In this document: piece by piece, positions 1-7,866 of the stretch | Layout: each line of letters opens with the position of its first letter | Position numbering within the stretch: position 1 is the stretch's first letter | Assembly: GCA_913775265.1 (NCBI GenBank) | Contig: CAJYJH010000068.1 | Location: forward strand, 62,001 to 126,000 | Reading direction: 5' to 3' | From: an uncultured Mucilaginibacter sp. | GTDB taxonomy: Bacteria; Bacteroidota; Bacteroidia; Sphingobacteriales; Sphingobacteriaceae | DNA: 64,000 nucleotides | The notes under the pieces: model-generated | Told to the model about the DNA's origin: nothing | Database searches by the model: none | The model's input: the letters and a program-made list of their open reading frames with translations, nothing else | Made by a program: the position numbers and the translations under genes

Positions 1-50
1 ACCACAGTATTGCAGCTAAGTAATAGCGCAGCAAAAGCTAAGTATTGCAC
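1..50 (-). CDS. Possible partial lipoprotein N-terminus running off the left edge
   Basis: On the minus strand a GTG at position 50 opens a frame reading MQYLAFAALLLSCNTV to the window edge. This resembles a lipoprotein signal peptide with an LLSC lipobox. No basic residue follows the GTG, and upstream codons in the same frame (LVKS) stay open without an ATG, so the start is uncertain. The plus strand here also has open frames that end at 23 and 87, which could equally be the tail of an unseen gene. The reading rests on pattern alone. Confidence 0.2.
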   Translation of the reverse strand, partial: MQYLAFAALLLSCNTV

Positions 51-995
51 CGACTTGACGAGTTTACGATGCTTTGTAAAACTTTGACGAAAGGGTATAC
101 CCTTCCCCTCACAATTAGATTTCATTCTTTTTGTTCATAAAGGTTAATTAGTTAACTCAGGATTATTAAATGGCATCCAGATTGGAATGCCATTTTGGGT
201 AAGTAGATTATAGGGTAAGTAATTTTTTACGCATAGACTCTTTTATTTAGTGTTTTTGTTTGTGTTATACTTTATAAAACCTTAATCATTATTGCCTCTG
301 TTGATAGGACGTACGATAAACTAATTACCTGCACTGATAGTATTTTTTTGTTTAAAGAGGACATCTTAAAACCTGTTGTTAACCAAACAGCCTTTGTATG
401 ATAATAACCATGCATTACTAGTAATTCAGTAATTCTAATAATGGTTAAATCATAATGCACCAACTGCACATCTCACGTTATTACTGCTTACAAAGCATTG
501 ATAATGTGACAAGTGCATAAACACAAGTTATAATTGATTAATACAAACGTAACTTTTTGGATAGATTAAGTTTTATGAAAACCATGCAATGTTTTATACA
601 ATATTGTCATGATTTGTATTTGTCGTGGAGAATGGAATAAGAAAAATTGAAAAGATTGATGGAAATTTACATGCCTATATATCTAAAAACAGGCGATTTT
701 CTATGCAATTTATAAAAACTCCCCTCTAATAGCGTAACCACTCAGGATGATTTATACAGATTATGCAATTTGCGGAACGACAACCTTTATGTTGAATAGC
801 ATCCGGCCATCGGCTTATCTGTTTAGTGCACAACCCCTGCCTAAATTGTTGAAGTACATCTGCCATATATGAGCGCAGATAACAAAAACAGGGATGCAAC
901 AAGATCACATCCCACCTACATATATGATTTATTCGAAAGTTTACGCTATGATAATTTGCTGATAGGCTATTAAAACGAACAAAGGAAACCCTTAA
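51..995. other. Long stretch without a supported gene
   Basis: About 950 AT-rich bases. The two track ORFs here (272..469 and 726..908, both minus) show no recognisable domain and have compositions expected of chance frames. Apart from the hairpin at 168-199 I see no RNA gene, repeat family or promoter that I can defend. The 726..908 frame might be a decayed gene remnant, but nothing in it is recognisable. Confidence 0.6.
168..199 (+). terminator. Hairpin with T tract, candidate terminator
   Basis: AAATGGCAT and ATGCCATTT pair with a small bulge around a five-base loop, followed by TTTT on the plus strand. It could end a plus-strand gene that lies left of the window. The T tract is short. 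Confidence 0.35.
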
Positions 996-1334
996 TCAGG
1001 CCTTTCGTACAAACTCAGACTTAAGAGCCATAGCGCCGAAGCCCTCAATCTTACAGTCGATGTTATGGTCACCATCAACTAATTTGATATTTTTCACTTT
1101 AGTTCCGGCTTTAATATTTTGTGAAGAACCTTTTACGGGTAAATTTTTAATCACTATCACGCTGTCGCCGTCTGATAAAATGTTGCCGTTGCTATCCTTC
1201 ACTACCGCCGCACCCGCAACATCACCGCTATCTTCCGGATTCCACTCATAACCACACTCGGGGCATACTAATAGGTTATCCATTTCATAAGTATACGTCG
1301 ATTTACATTCGGGACAAGGTGCAAGTTCGGCCAT
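996..1334 (-). CDS. phnA: PhnA/YjdM family zinc-ribbon protein
   Basis: This 112-residue protein has an N-terminal zinc ribbon with two CPEC-type knuckles ([10 protein letters not shown] and CPECGYEW), then the conserved PhnA core around [16 protein letters not shown] and KGT-type beta strands (here [20 protein letters not shown]), ending in the family's LKSEFVRKA-like tail. The family was named for proximity to phosphonate genes, but its members lack a proven enzymatic role and are found alone, as here. The start was moved from the track's upstream codon to the ATG at 1334 ([10 protein letters not shown]), which matches the family length of about 111 residues. A TAnnTTTG box lies just upstream. 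Confidence 0.88.
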   Translation of the reverse strand: MAELAPCPECKSTYTYEMDNLLVCPECGYEWNPEDSGDVAGAAVVKDSNGNILSDGDSVIVIKNLPVKGSSQNIKAGTKVKNIKLVDGDHNIDCKIEGFGAMALKSEFVRKA

Positions 1335-1355
1335 AGTTTTAATAACGTTGGGGCG

Positions 1356-1363
1356 CAAAGATA
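1356..1363 (-). promoter_or_regulatory. Bacteroidota -7 element for phnA
   Basis: On the minus strand TATCTTTG matches the TAnnTTTG consensus and ends 21 bases before the chosen ATG at 1334. It also supports that start, since the track's earlier start at 1358 would lie inside the box. No clear -33 TTTG is visible. Confidence 0.5.
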
Positions 1364-1622
1364 ATAATTAACGGCAACCTTTACTTTGAGCTTATTTTCT
1401 GAAGCCGTTGCTGTGCTGCAAGCAAGATTGCATTAAGTAAACAAATCCTGAATAGCTGTCTTGAAAAGTCCGGCATTTCCGCATCAAAATAATATAAAGT
1501 AAGTGTCTTAACAACACTAAGAATATCTATCTTTAGCCGCATATTACTTAGCTACGTATGCAACGACACAATTCAGCGTTGCTATTGCTGAGAATTGCAT
1601 ATTTTATAGGAGTATATTTAGA

Positions 1623-2597
1623 ATGAGTACGATAAGCAAAATTGGTGTATATACCTCGGGGGGCGATGCTCCGGGAATGAACGCAGCCATCAGGGCAGTA
1701 GTCAGAACTGCTCATTATTACCAGTTAGAGGTTTCGGGTATCAGGTTAGGATATGAGGGTATGATTAACGGCGACATACAGCCCATGAACCTGAAATCAG
1801 TTGGTAATATTTTGCACCGTGGTGGTACTGTGTTGAAGACTGCGCGTAGCGAAGAGTTCCGTACCGACGAGGGTAAACAAAAAGCTTATCGCCAGTTAAA
1901 ACGCTTTGGCATTGATGCTTTAGTTGCCATAGGTGGCGATGGTACTTTTACCGGTGCTAACAAGTTTAGCGACATGTTTGAGATACCGGTAATTGGTATA
2001 CCTGCTACTATTGACAACGACCTGAAAGGAACCGACTTTACTATTGGTTATGATACCGCCCTAAATACGGTTGTAAAATCTGTTGACCAGATCAGGGATA
2101 CAGCCGAATCGCATGACCGCTTGTTTATTATTGAAGTGATGGGACGCGACTCGGGCATGATTGCTTTGCACGCAGGTATTGCTGCCGGTGCCGAGGCTGT
2201 AATGATCCCTGAATTAAAAAACAACCTGGAGCATTTAGTTGAACGCCTGTCTGCTCCCGGACACCAAAAAAGCTCAAAAATATTAATTGTTGCAGAGGGG
2301 CAGGAAATTGGCGGCGCATTTGAAATTGGCCGCATCGTACGCGAAAAATTCCCTCATTACGATACACGCGTATCTGTACTGGGCCACATGCAGCGCGGCG
2401 GCCATCCGAGTTGTAACGACCGTGTTTTGGCCAGCCGGTTCGGCGTGGCAGCGGTTGAAGGCCTAATTGCAGGCAAAACGCAGGTTATGACAGGCATCCA
2501 GAATCAGCAAATTGTTTATATCCCGTTAGATCAGGCCATTCTGCAGCCATCCGAACTGGATTTAAAACTATTAAAGATAATCGATCAATTATCATAG
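1623..2597 (+). CDS. pfkA: ATP-dependent 6-phosphofructokinase
   Basis: This cytosolic glycolytic enzyme phosphorylates fructose 6-phosphate to fructose 1,6-bisphosphate. At 324 residues it matches the bacterial PfkA length. Visible motifs in order: TSGGDAPGMNAAIRAV (nucleotide loop, start), IGGDGTFTGA around residue 100, PATIDNDLKGTD with the catalytic Asp, GRDSGMIALHAGIAAGAE, and GHMQRGG near residue 250. GGDG rather than GGDD at the phosphate-donor loop indicates ATP rather than pyrophosphate as donor. The start is an ATG preceded by AGGAG, one of the few clear Shine-Dalgarno-like sites in the window. It is a single-gene unit closed by a strong terminator. Confidence 0.97.
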   Translation: MSTISKIGVYTSGGDAPGMNAAIRAVVRTAHYYQLEVSGIRLGYEGMINGDIQPMNLKSVGNILHRGGTVLKTARSEEFRTDEGKQKAYRQLKRFGIDALVAIGGDGTFTGANKFSDMFEIPVIGIPATIDNDLKGTDFTIGYDTALNTVVKSVDQIRDTAESHDRLFIIEVMGRDSGMIALHAGIAAGAEAVMIPELKNNLEHLVERLSAPGHQKSSKILIVAEGQEIGGAFEIGRIVREKFPHYDTRVSVLGHMQRGGHPSCNDRVLASRFGVAAVEGLIAGKTQVMTGIQNQQIVYIPLDQAILQPSELDLKLLKIIDQLS

Positions 2598-2600
2598 ATG

Positions 2601-2640
2601 AACTAAAAAGAGGCGGATAAATATCTGCCTCTTTTTAGTT
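2601..2640 (+). terminator. Rho-independent terminator of pfkA
   Basis: Perfect 14-bp arms AACTAAAAAGAGGC and GCCTCTTTTTAGTT lie three bases after the pfkA stop. The T-rich 3' arm supplies the uridine tract. Confidence 0.85.
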
Positions 2641-2795
2641 ATAACCATAATTTGTATATTGTTGAATTCCAGCTATATTAATCAAAGGTTATTTAATAAT
2701 TTCGTTGTAAAAGAACAACTGTTTACATCTCAAAGAAATATGTAAGTTAAAACTTATCTGGCTAAAATAAGCTATGAAAACCGGCGTTGTATACA

Positions 2796-2803
2796 TAACT
2801 TTG
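2796..2803 (+). promoter_or_regulatory. Bacteroidota -7 element upstream of the RRM gene
   Basis: TAACTTTG fits TAnnTTTG and lies about 105 bases before the RRM gene ATG, implying a leader of about 100 nt. The rest of the 310-base gap between pfkA and this gene shows only the pfkA terminator. Confidence 0.45.
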
Positions 2804-2907
2804 AAACAGCAATTGTTTTATGGTAAAATGCAGAGATAAGCTGCATGTTTACCAACAGTTCGTTCATTTGATTGAGTTTTATTGATTTACAGAAAACCTT
2901 ATCAGTT

Positions 2908-3279
2908 ATGGTTAAATTATTTGTTAGCGGCTTCCCCTTAGAGATTACAGAGATGGAACTCGCCCAGCTTATTGCCCCACACGGTGATATTGCTACGATT
3001 AAAATTGTTCGCGACCGACAGACCAAAAAATGTAAAGGCTATGCCTTTATTGAGATGGCTACGTTAACTGATGCCGAGAATGCAGTGATTGCTTTGGATG
3101 GAGCACAGCTTCAGGACAGAGAACTGACTGTAAAGATCAGTGAAGAAAAACCTGTTGCCCCAAAACCTTCATTTAAACGCCCATCCGCCCGCCCTACCGA
3201 AAGGTTTACTAACTATCCTAATAATAAAAACAATGCTGATTCTAATAACCAGCGCCCACGACGCCCAAGAATTAAATAG
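2908..3279 (+). CDS. RRM-domain RNA-binding protein
   Basis: A 123-residue protein with one RNA recognition motif at residues 1-75: RNP2 is KLFVSG at the N-terminus and RNP1 is KGYAFIEM near residue 45, both with the aromatic residues that stack on RNA bases. The C-terminal 45 residues are basic and rich in Pro, Asn and Arg, and look disordered. Such single-RRM proteins are common in Bacteroidota, where members act as post-transcriptional regulators; the targets of this one are unknown. The track's TTG start at 2872 was rejected because the ATG at 2908 places the RRM right at the N-terminus, as usual. A second, Gly-rich RRM gene lies at 50320-50706. Confidence 0.9.
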   Translation: MVKLFVSGFPLEITEMELAQLIAPHGDIATIKIVRDRQTKKCKGYAFIEMATLTDAENAVIALDGAQLQDRELTVKISEEKPVAPKPSFKRPSARPTERFTNYPNNKNNADSNNQRPRRPRIK

Positions 3280-3338
3280 TATATAAAGCTCTTGTGGCGC
3301 TCGTTGATTAGGCTGCGCGATGAAACCTTTGGCCTTTT

Positions 3339-3563
3339 TTACATTTTAAAAACCGGTAGCCCGCTGCATTGCTGATTTTCTTTTCTACTACGTTGTATTT
3401 TTATAAGCGCAATGGTTTCGAGGGCTATACCCAAACCAGATAAAAAGCCTTTTATAAAGTCGGGTACGCCCATATATTTGCCTAAAATAAGGTTGAAGCT
3501 TACTATTAAAAGACCTGTTATTAGTAATACTATAGCTTGTTTAGGGATTGTGTTATGCTTCAT
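3339..3563 (-). CDS. Small two-helix membrane protein in a sigma-factor operon
   Basis: A 74-residue protein of unknown function. Residues 9-30 form one hydrophobic helix (IVLLITGLLIVSFNLILG) and a second, less hydrophobic one follows around residues 38-55. The C-terminus is basic and polar. It starts 11 bases inside the upstream membrane-protein gene, so it is translationally coupled to it and belongs to the same leftward operon as the ECF sigma factor. No family was recognised. Confidence 0.7.
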   Translation of the reverse strand: MKHNTIPKQAIVLLITGLLIVSFNLILGKYMGVPDFIKGFLSGLGIALETIALIKIQRSRKENQQCSGLPVFKM

Positions 3564-4149
3564 CGTCTTTTAATTGTTGTGAAATTTTGTTTAAGTGCGC
3601 TCGTACCGTGTTCAACTTCTCTGCATTTTTTCTGAATGTTCGTGGCCTTACTACCAGCCAAATAAAAGCTAAATACGCTGCACTCAGGCTGTAGGTAATA
3701 ATTAGTCCGCTTAGAGATGCACTGGCCGACTCATAAAAATATAGCAGCAAACCCACAGAACTAAGCGACATAATAATAACCTGTGTTATTTTATAAAAAT
3801 AGATTTGGTTTTGCCTGGTTTGCTCTATAAAAGCCAGAAACTCTGCATTACTGCAATCATTTAAATGATAAAAGCGACTGATAGATTTAACATTAGTAAA
3901 CGCCAGCCATGCACATCCTACTGTAATAAGTACCTGCCCGATGCGGGTAGTAATCATTTTAGGCTGATAATAAAACATCGTAAAAATCATCAGCAAGGTT
4001 AACAGACTGGCCACTATAATTACCGTCCACTTTTTTCTGAGTCGTTGGCTCTTAAACTTGTGTATCAGCTGCAGCATCTGCGCTGACGTAGGCAGATTAT
4101 CCGTTTTGGCACTGTGCCATATGGCTTTTAGGTTAGTTAAATTGTCCAT
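3553..4149 (-). CDS. Four-helix membrane protein, possible sigma-factor partner
   Basis: A 198-residue protein with a polar N-terminal segment of about 40 residues, two membrane helices near 43-62 and 70-86, a polar loop, and two more helices near 118-140 and 145-165, then a charged tail. Its start overlaps the end of the ECF sigma gene by 17 bases. That is the usual position of an anti-sigma factor, and the N-terminal cytoplasmic segment could bind the sigma, but no zinc anti-sigma HxxxCxxC motif is present. The anti-sigma role is inferred from position only. Confidence 0.75.
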   Translation of the reverse strand: MDNLTNLKAIWHSAKTDNLPTSAQMLQLIHKFKSQRLRKKWTVIIVASLLTLLMIFTMFYYQPKMITTRIGQVLITVGCAWLAFTNVKSISRFYHLNDCSNAEFLAFIEQTRQNQIYFYKITQVIIMSLSSVGLLLYFYESASASLSGLIITYSLSAAYLAFIWLVVRPRTFRKNAEKLNTVRAHLNKISQQLKDDEA

Positions 4150-4627
4150 TCAATTTAAATTTTTTAGCCAGTTTTTCTTTAATCCGGTGTACTTTAATGC
4201 GCACATTACCATTGCTCAAACCTACAATAGCAGCTATTTCGGCCTGAGGTAAATCCTCCAATGTGAGCGATATAATGATGCGTTCCGTTTCTTCCAGTTC
4301 GGCAATACATTGATATAAAAATTTGAGCTTCTCTTCAGACGACTCCTCTCCTGCTTCGGCCATATTAAAAGGTAGCTCAGCAGGTGGCATACGCTTGGCT
4401 ACTTCTAACGCACGCAAGCAGTTATTGGTGGCAATCCTGAAAATCCAAGTGCTGATCTGCGATTGATGACGAAATGTAGCCAGGTTTTTCCAAACGGATA
4501 TAAACGTCTCCTGCACCAGATCTTTGGCCTGCTCAGCATCATTAGTATAGCCCATACATACCCTAAAAATTTGGGGAGCATACTGATTATAGATAGCTTC
4601 GAAATCTGTAGTTTCAGTTGCGGTCAC
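4133..4627 (-). CDS. ECF-type RNA polymerase sigma factor
   Basis: A 164-residue sigma-70 family protein of ECF type. Region 2 spans about residues 10-75 (YTNDAEQAKDLVQETFISVWK, then WIFRIATNNCLRAL) and region 4 about 105-155 (LTLEDLPQAEIAAIVGLSNGNVRIKVHRIK), with the helix-turn-helix in AEIAAIVGLSNGNV. The start is GTG at 4627; there is no ATG upstream, and the next Met falls inside region 2. Two membrane-protein genes overlap its 3' end, so it is probably held at the membrane by one of them. No target promoter can be named. Confidence 0.9.
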   Translation of the reverse strand: MTATETTDFEAIYNQYAPQIFRVCMGYTNDAEQAKDLVQETFISVWKNLATFRHQSQISTWIFRIATNNCLRALEVAKRMPPAELPFNMAEAGEESSEEKLKFLYQCIAELEETERIIISLTLEDLPQAEIAAIVGLSNGNVRIKVHRIKEKLAKKFKLNGQFN

Positions 4628-4746
4628 TGCCGGTTAAATTTACTTATGCCGGTTTAGATACGGCATCGTATTAAATGTTACAGCTATTTTAAAAACTTGC
4701 AACCACTGATAGCTTGTAGACGGCGGGCCCCTTAAGCAATGCGCTT

Positions 4747-5628
4747 TTAAGCAGCAACAGGCTGCTTTCTGGAACAAAACAGTCCCGTTACTACCAATAT
4801 TGCTCCAATTACACCGAACAAAGTAAGGTGTTCACGCAAAATAATGACAGCCATAGCATAACCCAATACCGGTGTAAGAAATAGCCAAATACCAGCCTTC
4901 ACTGGGTCTTTATGCAACAGATGCAACCAAAGACTATAAGCCACTATAGAAACCGGGAAAACCAGCCATAAAAAAGACGCAAAAAAGTTAAAGTTGGGCA
5001 TAAAATACAGATGCCGGGCGTTGAGCGCAACAATAGGAATGAACAACAAACCGCCAAAAATAATCTGCCACATGTTAACCGTAGTCCGGCGCAAGGTTAG
5101 TCCAGTTTTCGAAAAATAGATGCTCCCAAACGACAAGGACAGGTTACCTAACAGCAACGCAATGATGCCTGTCAGCGTAGCGTGGCTCTCCCGAAGGTTG
5201 GGTATTGCCGCCACTACCAACCCTGCCAGCGATATAAATGTTCCGATCCACTCAAACCGGGTAAGCTGCCTTTTCAAAAATACGGCCGACATCATTACCA
5301 AAATTAGCGGATTAGTAGCCATCACCAGGCTAACCAAACCTGCTGACACTGTTTTAACGGCAATCAGGAACCCGCACATGTATATTGTGATGTTGAGCAG
5401 GCCAAGGATGAACAGCTGGCCGAACTGTTTTTTAGACGGATGCTCTAACGGATTCTTTTTAGACAATGAACTATATGTTAGCATCACCACCCCTACAAAT
5501 AAGAAACGTAAGCAGCTTAACAAAAACAAATCGGCAGAATGCACAGCAAATTTAGTGGCAGGCGTAGCAGACGCCCAAAACAGGGCAAATAGCAATCCTT
5601 CGAGTATTTCGGTGATTTTAGGGCTCAT
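4747..5628 (-). CDS. EamA/DMT-family transporter
   Basis: An inner-membrane protein of 293 residues with about ten hydrophobic helices arranged as two EamA repeats, the drug/metabolite transporter fold. Typical DMT features are the early FALFWASATPATKFA helix and the VMATNPLILVMMSAVFLKRQLTRFEWIGTFISLAGL-type segment ending repeat 1, mirrored by LTPVLGYAMAVIILREHLTLFGVIGAILVVTGL in repeat 2. The substrate cannot be predicted. The track start (TTG at 5655) adds a Cys-rich nine-residue extension; ATG at 5628 (MSPKITEIL) is preferred. Confidence 0.88.
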   Translation of the reverse strand: MSPKITEILEGLLFALFWASATPATKFAVHSADLFLLSCLRFLFVGVVMLTYSSLSKKNPLEHPSKKQFGQLFILGLLNITIYMCGFLIAVKTVSAGLVSLVMATNPLILVMMSAVFLKRQLTRFEWIGTFISLAGLVVAAIPNLRESHATLTGIIALLLGNLSLSFGSIYFSKTGLTLRRTTVNMWQIIFGGLLFIPIVALNARHLYFMPNFNFFASFLWLVFPVSIVAYSLWLHLLHKDPVKAGIWLFLTPVLGYAMAVIILREHLTLFGVIGAILVVTGLFCSRKQPVAA

Positions 5629-5691
5629 TATGCAATTCGGGCAAAAGTGCATCAAATTGCAATAATTAATATTGGGCTATTGTAATGAAAT

Positions 5692-5740
5692 AAAAAAAAG
5701 GGGTGCATACAAAACCGAATATCAGTTTTGTATGCACCCC
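5692..5740 (-). terminator. Strong terminator of the 78-residue gene
   Basis: Perfect 16-bp arms GGGGTGCATACAAAAC and GTTTTGTATGCACCCC with a nine-base loop. On the minus strand the hairpin is followed by a run of eight T, fitting the small gene that ends at 5781. Confidence 0.85.
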
Positions 5741-5780
5741 ATATAACTTTATTGACGTATAACTGTATTGAGATAAAACC

Positions 5781-6017
5781 TTATGATGCTACTAAGTGCA
5801 TATTAACAGGCACCATACTTTTGATGCGAATGTCTGCTTCTACAGCAGCTGTAATTTCGGTAAACTTAGTTTTAGTTTCCTGCAGGTCATTGTCAAAGCT
5901 ATATAATTGACTTTTAAATGCAGACAATTTATCTTGAAGATCAATAAGGGCTAAACGATTAGCTTCTTTTTGCGCTTGGGTCCGGCTTATAATGTTTTGA
6001 ATATATTGGCTATCCAT
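5781..6017 (-). CDS. Small coiled-coil protein of unknown function
   Basis: A 78-residue protein, largely helical, with heptad-like spacing across residues 15-62 (LIDLQDKLSAFKSQLYSFDN region) that suggests a coiled coil. There is no signal peptide or membrane segment. Its own strong terminator downstream and an ATG start (MDSQYIQN) support it as a real gene. No family was recognised. It is divergent from the phytochrome gene across a 324-base gap. Confidence 0.65.
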   Translation of the reverse strand: MDSQYIQNIISRTQAQKEANRLALIDLQDKLSAFKSQLYSFDNDLQETKTKFTEITAAVEADIRIKSMVPVNMHLVAS

Positions 6018-6341
6018 AACTATGTGTTTACATTGTCATAAAAGCAATATCTGTTCCATAAAATTATGGTGTTGATAACTTTTGCAACAATGCACTTTTG
6101 CAAAGTGCTAAGCGTTAAATTTTAATAATTTTAAGTGAGCGTTATGAAGCTTCTTTTTTTACTCCATTATCGAATAAATTAAATTATCAACTTGTTAATG
6201 CGTATTTTGCGCAACACTATCTACTATGCTGAAAATAAATTCAAGAACTACGGCTCATACACTAATTATGCATCAAAACAGCGTTATAAACGCCTGTAAA
6301 ATAGCATTAACCTCTAATAAAATTTAATTAGAACTAAAAGT
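6018..6341. other. Divergent intergenic region before the phytochrome gene
   Basis: AT-rich, 324 bases. It holds a small hairpin near 6091-6107 (GCACTT..AAGTGC) and no clear TAnnTTTG box in either direction. It must carry the promoters of both flanking genes, but I cannot place them. Confidence 0.5.
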
Positions 6342-7850
6342 ATGGCCAATAAAAATTTTGACTCTGAGTTTTGCGGAAGCTTGCCCCTGCATCATGTAAA
6401 TATGATACAGCCGCATGGTTATTTACTGGTGCTAAATACAGACAGTCTGGATATTATTCAGGTTAGTGAGAACATAAGTGACCTATTACAGGCCGAAGCT
6501 GCGAGCATTATCAATACTAACATAGATCAATACATACCGTCTGCTCAGTTAGACGATCTGAGCAGTAAACTGAATACGGGAATCAAAAACAAAATCCCCG
6601 TTACCCTTAGCATGAACAACAAGCCTGTATTGGCTTTAGTGCATGCCCATCCTAATTATTTGCTGATTGAACTGGAAGTTGCCAACCATGGTACTGACCG
6701 CACTTTCATTAACGTATTTGAAGAGGTAAAATATGTAATGGCCGCTATCGAACTAGCCACTTCGGTTAAAGAGGCCTGCGAAATTGCCATACATGAGTTA
6801 AGGCGTATATCAGGTTTTGATGGCATTATGATGTACCGGTTTGACGCAAACTGGAATGGCACTGTCATTGCCGAAGAAAAAAGTAAAGGCCTGGAAGAAT
6901 ACCTGGGTGTTACCTTCCCGGCATCTGATGTACCTAAACAGGCTCGTCAGCTTTATTTAAAAAACCCGTATCGTTTAATTCCTAACCGTGATTATACGCC
7001 GGTTAGGTTATATCCTATTTTAAACCCGGTTACCAACTCGTTTACCGATTTGTCCGACTGTAATTTGCGTAGCGTTGCAGCAGTACACCTGGAGTATTTA
7101 AAAAACATGGGTATTACTGCGTCTATGTCAGTAAGGGTAATACACAACGAAAATTTGTGGGGTTTAATATCCTGCCACCATGCATCGCCTAACTATTTGA
7201 GTTTTGAGATACGTTCCATATTCGAATTACTATCGAGCGTAATCTCAAATAAAATATCATCTATCATTAATAAAGACGATTACGATTATGTGGCCAGCCT
7301 GCAAAGTCGCCGTAATTTGCTGATAGAACAGACCTACACTAATAATGATCTGGTAGAAGGCCTTTTACGCCAGGACGAAAGCCTGCTAACACTGTTTAGC
7401 GCTACCGGCGCCGTAATTTATTTAGACGGACAGGTAAGCACCGCCGGGACCGTACCGGACAAGGAAATGCTCGAAAATCTGCAATTGTGGTTACAGGCTA
7501 AAGGCATTGACAAGGTATACAGCACTAAACAATTGTCTGAAACTTTTGATGAAGCATTAGAGTTTACAGATATCGCCAGCGGCATGTTGGCTATCCCGAT
7601 TGATGCGGATACCGGCGACTATATTGTTTGTTTCAGGCCGGAAGTGATTCACACTATTGAGTGGGGTGGCGACCCGAACAATGCCATTAATTTTGAAGAA
7701 AACGGATTAAATTATCATCCGCGCAACTCTTTTAAAGTTTGGTTAGAAACCGTAAATCAAAGTTCTTTGCCCTGGCATGAACAAGAGTTGGTAATTGCCG
7801 AAACTTTCAGGAGTTTTGTATTTGAATATAAAACTAAACAAGTTTTATAG
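6342..7850 (+). CDS. Bacteriophytochrome photosensory module without output domain
   Basis: A 502-residue red/far-red light receptor with the three-domain PAS-GAF-PHY core. Cys11 sits 12 residues before IQPHGYLL, in register with the biliverdin-attaching Cys of bacteriophytochromes. The GAF domain (about 130-300) carries the chromophore-contact motif PASDVP at residues 193-198 and the CHH motif (SCHHASPNYL). The PHY domain (about 315-500) carries the tongue motif PRNSF at residues 460-464, near a WGG. The protein stops right after PHY, so the usual C-terminal histidine kinase is absent. The next gene begins 16 bases downstream and encodes a giant CheB-CheR-kinase that is the likely output partner. 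No heme oxygenase gene for biliverdin supply was found in the window. Confidence 0.93.
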   Translation: MANKNFDSEFCGSLPLHHVNMIQPHGYLLVLNTDSLDIIQVSENISDLLQAEAASIINTNIDQYIPSAQLDDLSSKLNTGIKNKIPVTLSMNNKPVLALVHAHPNYLLIELEVANHGTDRTFINVFEEVKYVMAAIELATSVKEACEIAIHELRRISGFDGIMMYRFDANWNGTVIAEEKSKGLEEYLGVTFPASDVPKQARQLYLKNPYRLIPNRDYTPVRLYPILNPVTNSFTDLSDCNLRSVAAVHLEYLKNMGITASMSVRVIHNENLWGLISCHHASPNYLSFEIRSIFELLSSVISNKISSIINKDDYDYVASLQSRRNLLIEQTYTNNDLVEGLLRQDESLLTLFSATGAVIYLDGQVSTAGTVPDKEMLENLQLWLQAKGIDKVYSTKQLSETFDEALEFTDIASGMLAIPIDADTGDYIVCFRPEVIHTIEWGGDPNNAINFEENGLNYHPRNSFKVWLETVNQSSLPWHEQELVIAETFRSFVFEYKTKQVL

Positions 7851-7866
7851 TTTTTTTGCTGATCGT

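Noticed and set aside
272-469. Minus-strand 65-aa ORF
   Set aside because: No domain or coding pattern; probably a chance frame in AT-rich DNA.
726-908. Minus-strand 60-aa ORF
   Set aside because: It might be a gene remnant, but the sequence matches nothing I recognise and has no flanking signs of a mobile element.
5120-5665. Plus-strand ORF (181 aa) opposite the DMT transporter
   Set aside because: It is a shadow of a clear ten-helix membrane protein.
7795-7866. TTG start of the CheBR-kinase as given in the ORF track
   Set aside because: It lies within the phytochrome coding region; the ATG at 7867 precedes the CheB domain directly.
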